Shown piece by piece: positions 5,243-8,529 of a stretch of DNA of 8,529 bases. Positions within the stretch are counted from its first letter, which is position 1. Each line of letters opens with the position of its first letter. Made by a program: the position numbers and the translations under genes. The stretch is from T1SED10-198M sp003554345 [NCBI: Candidatus Sumerlaeota bacterium] (GTDB lineage Bacteria; Sumerlaeota; T1SED10-198M). Under the pieces are notes generated by a model that saw nothing but the letters and a program-made list of their open reading frames with translations, was not told the origin of the DNA and searched no databases. The stretch is taken from NCBI GenBank assembly GCA_003554345.1, contig PWGE01000294.1:1-8529 (forward strand). The letters are read 5' to 3'.

Positions 5243-6504
5243 TGGGAGTTTTAAGATATGCTGGGTTCGCTGAAGAAAGCGAGTTTGCACCCGAAAGTCC
5301 GCCTGATGCACAGTTCCATGTGGATAAAACATCTTCAAGTTTGGACACGCCCAGCGATGTTCAAATGATTTATGGTGGCGGTTTGAGCAGAAACGCTTTG
5401 CGCCACACTCCCGGCTACTACGCTCCTACTGGCAATGTTGCTTATGGAGCAGACATCAACACTTTAGTCCATATGTTGAAATGGGTTTTGGGTGGGTATG
5501 AGTTTGAAGAAGATTATAGCACAGTTGAAGTTACTGACGACAACGATACCATCAAAGTAATTGGAGAGGACAACAAGTTTGAAGTAGATAGCGACGCTAA
5601 CGGCAACAAGTTTGAGTTTGCAGTTCCCAAAGGTGTTAAGATTGAAGTGTCTGGGTTTGATAACAGCTATAACAACGGAACATTTACAGTTAAAGAAGCG
5701 ACCAGAGAATATATTAAAGTTGAGGAAGAAGACCTTGTAGATGAAGATGCAGGAGAGTCTGTAAGCATTGATTCTAAGAAGAATCTGCACGAAATCTATG
5801 GAACAACCGAAAGGATTTTGCCTTCGTTTACAACGAGGTTGGGGAAAGACCACTTTGAGCACGTTTTCGTTGGTTGCACGATAAACTCTTTGCAGTTGGA
5901 GGTTGAAGGTGAATTTGCTACCCTTACCGCAGAAGTTGTGTCGGCGAAGGATTCCAAAAGCGACATAAAAGAAACTGGGCATAAGATACCAACGCCTTAT
6001 CTGCTTGCTTTTCACAATGTTACCGTTACCTTGACCGATTCCGAAACAGGGCAATTCGTTGAACCGAATCAGGTTAAATCTTTGAGCTTAGACATCAACA
6101 ACAATGTTGGAGAAGATTCGGGTCGGGCACTCGGCAAGCGCCACCCTGTTCGCCTTGTTGCGGGAGAAAGAGAGGTAACTGCTGACATGAACCTGTTTTA
6201 TCAAGGTACCAAAGCAATAGAACAATTCTGGGGAGCAGAAGATGGCCCTGCCTATACAGGTGGAAAAGAATTTAGCGTTGACATCTCGATTGATTCCAGC
6301 CCGTATGGAAGTGCAAACATCTATCTTCCAGCTTGTATTTTTACGAACGTTGATACCCAACCTTCTGGTCGTGATGAGCTTGAGCAAAGCGTTGCAGTTC
6401 GTTCCTTTGTTGCAGAGCGAGAATTAACTGTTACTGGCGATACGCAGGTTACTGATGTTGTCATTGATATCGAAAACTATCACAAGGAGGTTGAGGCAGG
6501 CTAA
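5242..6504 (+). CDS. Major tail tube protein with inserted domain
   Basis: A 420-residue protein; the ATG overlaps the upstream stop (TAATG) and GGAGGG (5230-5235) lies 6 bases upstream. The opening MGVLRYAGFAEESEFAPESP is the usual start of Phage_tube_2-type tube proteins, followed by RHTPGYYAPTGNVAYGADIN and LVHMLKWVLGGYEF. The core continues at about residue 185 (IYGTTERILPSFTTRLGK, then NSLQLEVEGEFATLTAEVVS) with NVTVTLTDSETGQF, LSLDINNNVGEDSG and a long beta-rich C-terminus. Stacked hexameric rings of such proteins form the tail tube. Residues about 92-178 interrupt the fold and look like a separate beta domain (KIEVSGFDNSYNNGTFTV, then YIKVEEEDLVDEDAGESVSI). No sheath gene precedes it, so a non-contractile tail is likely. 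The tail chaperone gene follows with another TAATG. Confidence 0.85.
   Translation: MGVLRYAGFAEESEFAPESPPDAQFHVDKTSSSLDTPSDVQMIYGGGLSRNALRHTPGYYAPTGNVAYGADINTLVHMLKWVLGGYEFEEDYSTVEVTDDNDTIKVIGEDNKFEVDSDANGNKFEFAVPKGVKIEVSGFDNSYNNGTFTVKEATREYIKVEEEDLVDEDAGESVSIDSKKNLHEIYGTTERILPSFTTRLGKDHFEHVFVGCTINSLQLEVEGEFATLTAEVVSAKDSKSDIKETGHKIPTPYLLAFHNVTVTLTDSETGQFVEPNQVKSLSLDINNNVGEDSGRALGKRHPVRLVAGEREVTADMNLFYQGTKAIEQFWGAEDGPAYTGGKEFSVDISIDSSPYGSANIYLPACIFTNVDTQPSGRDELEQSVAVRSFVAERELTVTGDTQVTDVVIDIENYHKEVEAG
5515..5775 (+). other. Inserted beta domain within the tail tube protein
   Basis: Residues about 92-178 of the tube protein fall between GGYEF and LHEIYGTTE, which join smoothly in shorter relatives as I recall them. 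The insert contains a 'vsGf.n..NNGtFtV' motif and an 'l.dEdaGesVsI' ending, a module I recognise from other phage tail proteins. It is rich in Asp, Glu and Asn and probably projects from the outer tube surface. Boundaries are estimated by eye. Confidence 0.5.
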
Positions 6505-6944
6505 TGAAATTTGATGAGCTTCAAAAGAAAATAGAGTTGGGCAAAGATAATGTTCAACAAGTTTATATCGAAGCATTGGAGGACTATGTTCCGATTAGGG
6601 AGCTTACCAAAAAAGAGCTTGTAGAATTGTCTGCCGAAGCAACCGAGCATATCAACGTTGAGTTCGATAAAGATGGCAACCCAACAATGAGCCTTACAAT
6701 GTCGAAACTTACCAAGAACGAAGCAAAGGTTGACGCTAAAGCTGTGATTTATGGACTTGAAGTTGAGGGCAAAGGGAAGCTGACCGTTGATTATGTCCTT
6801 GATAACTGGAAGTCGTCTGCTGTTGAGGAAATTGCTCAGGCAATTTATAATATTACAGGCGAGAACCCAAAAGAATCTGTTAGGAAGAACAAAAAGAACA
6901 AAACAATATCCGAGGTAGAAGGAGATTCTTTTCGTACCCAGTGA
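6504..6944 (+). CDS. Tail assembly chaperone, short form (gpG-like)
   Basis: A 146-residue protein between the tube and tape measure genes, the fixed place of tail assembly chaperones. It starts with MKFDELQKKIELGKDNVQQV; EALEDYVPIRELTKKELVEL is the typical 'v.vreLtkkE...l' segment of the family, and VDYVLDNWKSSAVEEIAQAI is a C-terminal helix pair. The end is Lys-rich (VRKNKKNKT) before the TGA at 6942-6944. Such proteins coat the tape measure protein before tail assembly and are not part of the finished virion. ATG 6504 overlaps the tube gene's stop (TAATG); GAGG (6493-6496) and AAGGAGG (6484-6490) lie upstream. A second reading frame overlaps its 3' end and probably extends it by ribosomal frameshifting. 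Confidence 0.8.
   Translation: MKFDELQKKIELGKDNVQQVYIEALEDYVPIRELTKKELVELSAEATEHINVEFDKDGNPTMSLTMSKLTKNEAKVDAKAVIYGLEVEGKGKLTVDYVLDNWKSSAVEEIAQAIYNITGENPKESVRKNKKNKTISEVEGDSFRTQ
6919..6944 (+). promoter_or_regulatory. Probable programmed frameshift signal in the chaperone gene
   Basis: The frame change must occur between TAG (6916-6918, new frame) and TGA (6942-6944, old frame). Within those 26 bases lie an SD-like AAGGAG (6919-6924) and, 5 bases on, TTT followed by C. tRNA-Phe can re-pair from TTT to TTC, a +1 slip. A close upstream SD stimulating a +1 slip is the logic of the prfB frameshift. A -2 shift would reach the same frame. Confidence 0.55.
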
Positions 6945-7200
6945 TGATGATATTCGAGATTTCGTTTGGACACAGCCCGGACAGGAAATTTTAGCACTCG
7001 ATATGCAAGGATATAAACTCGCTTTAACTCAAGGAGAGTTAACACCAATCCAATCTAAGTTTATCCTAATCGGCAATAAAGAGGTAAAAGAGCAGCAACA
7101 GCAGGGTCAATCAAAGGGCAAGCTACCCTTGACAGGAAACCCAGGGAAATCATCAGACAAGATGGCAGTAAAACAAATGATGAAAGGATTGAAAAGATAA
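6919..7200 (+). CDS. Tail assembly chaperone extension (gpT-like part, by +1/-2 frameshift)
   Basis: The frame one base ahead of the chaperone frame is open from 6919 (just after a TAG at 6916-6918) to TAA 7198-7200, 93 codons overlapping the chaperone stop by 26 bases. It has no usable start: no ATG, GTG or TTG before ATG 7003, which has only a weak, distant purine run and would discard the coherent segment VPSDDDIRDFVWTQPGQEIL. The protein then reads LALTQGELTPIQSKFILIGN, a Gln/Lys-rich stretch and a basic C-terminus (MAVKQMMKGLKR). Shifting from TTT (6930-6932) to GTA (6934) would give a 231-residue fusion, as in lambda gpG-gpGT. The long form would link the chaperone to tape measure and tube. 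The open frame is seen; the frameshift is inferred. An initiation event at 7003 remains a weaker alternative. Confidence 0.68.
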   Translation, partial: KEILFVPSDDDIRDFVWTQPGQEILALDMQGYKLALTQGELTPIQSKFILIGNKEVKEQQQQGQSKGKLPLTGNPGKSSDKMAVKQMMKGLKR

Positions 7201-8529
7201 TGGCATCAGGCGTAATGGAAATTTTAATAAAAGCTAAAGACCAAGCTTCTGATGTCATGGAAAGCATCGGAGATGCTGGCTCGTCTGCGGCGCAGAAGCT
7301 CGAAGATAATTGGCTTGCAGTTACCGCAGTGGGCGCAGCTTTAGGGGCTGGAACCGAAGCTATGGCTCGGAAACAAGCTGACCTTACTGATGCTACAACT
7401 CGTGTTTCCAACGCTACCAGTATGAATGAAGATGAAACCCGCGAATTGGTTTCCAGTTTAACAGACGCTACGCTTGCCCATGACGAAGCACTTGAGATAA
7501 TGCACCAAGGACAACAGCAAGGTTTGGAAAGTGAAGAACAACTTGCGGATTATGTCGAAATGTGGGATACGGTCGGAGATGCTACAGGCGAAAACGCTGA
7601 AAGGTTAGCTGAAGCTTCTGCAGGGCTTCGCGCTATGGGCATTGATGCAGAAGACCAAGGCGAAGCTATGGACGCTTTGGGTCATGTTTTTGAAAATACC
7701 TCTATGGATGTTAGTGATTTTTTACAGATGTCAGAGCGTATTGGTCCAGAACTAAACGAGATGGGAATGGATGTTGACGATACCGCCGCGATAATGACCC
7801 ATTTAGACGAAAAATTTGGTTCTTCGCGGGTCGCTCAAAAAGAGTTTAGAAAAGCAGTTAACGACTCTGAAGGCGACATGGATAAGATGCGTGAACAGCT
7901 AGGTCTTTCTAAAGACGAAATGGAAAAATACTTAGGCGAGGTTGATGGTGGTAGCGAGATTTTAGAGAAGAACGCTGAAGACCACGCGGACACTCGAACC
8001 TTTATGGAAGACCTGCAACACTCCGCCGAAGATTTGCAATACAGATATGGTGATTTGATAGGGAGCGTTGGCGATTTAGCTCCGTTGATGATGGCTCTCG
8101 GTCCCGCCACAAAAGCAATCTCTGTAGCTAAAATAGGGCTGTCAAAGGCTTCTACAGTTTTAACCGCAGGATTCTGGAAGCAAGCCGCCGCGACTTGGGC
8201 TGCCTTAGCTCCTAAACTTGCGATAATTGCTGTTATCGCTTTGGTGGTCGCCGCGGTTTGGTATCTATGGAATAACTGGGAAGATGTTATGGATTGGCTT
8301 TCCAACGCAACAAAGGCGGTTGGTGAGTTTATTGTTGGTGTTTGGGAGTCGATAATTGACTTCTTCCGCGAGCTACCGGGACGAATATGGGAGTTCATAA
8401 CTGATTTGGTGGAAGGTATCTGGAATATCTTTAAGGACTACCACCCGATAGGATTGATTATTCAACATTGGGACGAGATTGTAGATTATATTTCCGAAGT
8501 GCCAGGTCGTGTTTGGGAGTTTCTCCAAG
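7200..8529 (+). CDS. Phage tail tape measure protein, N-terminal part (3' partial)
   Basis: Open to the window end with no stop; 443 residues are visible. ATG 7200 overlaps the stop of the chaperone extension (TAATG), with AAAGGA at 7183-7188. The opening MASGVMEILIKAKDQASDVM is typical of tape measure proteins. Residues about 55-225 resemble the TP901-type core (LTDATTRVSNATSMNEDETR, LADYVEMWDTVGDATGENAE, RLAEASAGLRAMGIDAEDQG, FLQMSERIGPELNEMGMDVD), and an acidic helical stretch follows. A hydrophobic segment at about 341-357 (AIIAVIALVVAAVWYLW) could insert in a membrane during DNA ejection. After it come Trp-rich repeats with a PGR(I/V)WEF motif. The protein sets tail length and is ejected ahead of the DNA. 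Total length, and so tail length, cannot be judged. Confidence 0.9.
   Translation, partial: MASGVMEILIKAKDQASDVMESIGDAGSSAAQKLEDNWLAVTAVGAALGAGTEAMARKQADLTDATTRVSNATSMNEDETRELVSSLTDATLAHDEALEIMHQGQQQGLESEEQLADYVEMWDTVGDATGENAERLAEASAGLRAMGIDAEDQGEAMDALGHVFENTSMDVSDFLQMSERIGPELNEMGMDVDDTAAIMTHLDEKFGSSRVAQKEFRKAVNDSEGDMDKMREQLGLSKDEMEKYLGEVDGGSEILEKNAEDHADTRTFMEDLQHSAEDLQYRYGDLIGSVGDLAPLMMALGPATKAISVAKIGLSKASTVLTAGFWKQAAATWAALAPKLAIIAVIALVVAAVWYLWNNWEDVMDWLSNATKAVGEFIVGVWESIIDFFRELPGRIWEFITDLVEGIWNIFKDYHPIGLIIQHWDEIVDYISEVPGRVWEFLQ
8328..8529 (+). repeat. Tape measure PGRxWEF repeats, about 42-residue period
   Basis: ELPGRIWEF (8370-8396) recurs as EVPGRVWEF (8496-8522), exactly 126 bases or 42 codons later, each preceded by an aromatic/acidic helix (VWESIIDFFR and HWDEIVDYIS). 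A related WEDVMDWLS lies just upstream (from about 8277). The repeat runs off the window end, so more copies probably follow. The DNA copies are diverged. Confidence 0.65.

Noticed and set aside
5464-6054. Minus-strand open frame (196 codons) opposite the tail tube gene
   Set aside because: No family resemblance and fully covered by a confident + strand tube gene; its openness follows from the codon use of the sense gene.
6888-6903. A-rich stretch (AACAAAAAGAACAAAA) as a -1 slippery site
   Set aside because: The -1 frame ends at TAG 6992-6994, far short of the tape measure gene, and a +1/-2 shift here would hit TAG at 6916.
7003-7200. Independent 65-codon gene starting at ATG 7003
   Set aside because: The same frame is open back to 6919 with coherent protein, the ATG lacks a good Shine-Dalgarno sequence, and the position between chaperone and tape measure fits a frameshift extension better.
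7835-8398. Minus-strand open frame (187 codons) opposite the tape measure gene
   Set aside because: Ser/Ala/Ile-rich shadow of the helical tape measure coding sequence, with no start context.

Overview
The window is a stretch of the late structural operon of a tailed phage or prophage. Every supported gene lies on the + strand, packed end to end, with no tRNA, insertion sequence, CRISPR array, integrase, convincing promoter or terminator. Gene order and family resemblance match the head-to-tail block of Bacillus PBSX/skin-type elements (XkdF/YqbD protease, capsid, YqbF position, YqbG connector, gp10-like protein, terminator, tube, chaperone, tape measure). No tail-sheath gene sits before the tube gene, so a long non-contractile (siphovirus-like) tail is the best inference. 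Strong AGGAGG-type ribosome binding sites, a TTG start and the family relationships suggest a Firmicutes-like host. The proteins are strikingly acidic, with Asp/Glu runs in most of them, which hints at a halophilic or haloalkaliphilic host. That is inference only; the host cannot be named from this sequence.

Layout. Bases 1-198 are the C-terminal end of a WD40-repeat protein. 229-747 encodes a small protein with a predicted Ig-like (Big_5/SbsA-like) domain. 789-2222 encodes an XkdF-type prohead protease fused to an acidic coiled-coil scaffold region. An in-frame ATG at 1893 with its own strong Shine-Dalgarno sequence probably yields free scaffold (1893-2222). 2258-3250 is the major capsid protein. 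3277-3579 and 3591-3845 are paralogous small proteins, each ending in a C2H2 zinc finger, in the slot where related phages carry YqbF. 3838-4260 is the head-tail connector, 4260-4775 the HK97 gp10-like protein, 4775-5242 the probable tail terminator, 5242-6504 the tail tube protein with an inserted domain, 6504-6944 the tail assembly chaperone with a probable +1 (or -2) frameshift extension to 7200, and 7200-8529 the N-terminal part of the tape measure protein, cut by the window end.

How they work together. Capsid protein and scaffold would assemble the prohead, and the protease would mature it. The connector, gp10-like and terminator proteins would join the head to the tail. The tube polymerises around the tape measure, which the two chaperone forms keep soluble. 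Head genes mostly have their own strong ribosome binding sites, while five junctions from the connector to the tape measure are TAATG stop/start overlaps, implying coupled translation. The points most worth a second look are the nested scaffold start, the prfB-like frameshift signal, the paired zinc-finger proteins and the WD40 protein in a phage head region.
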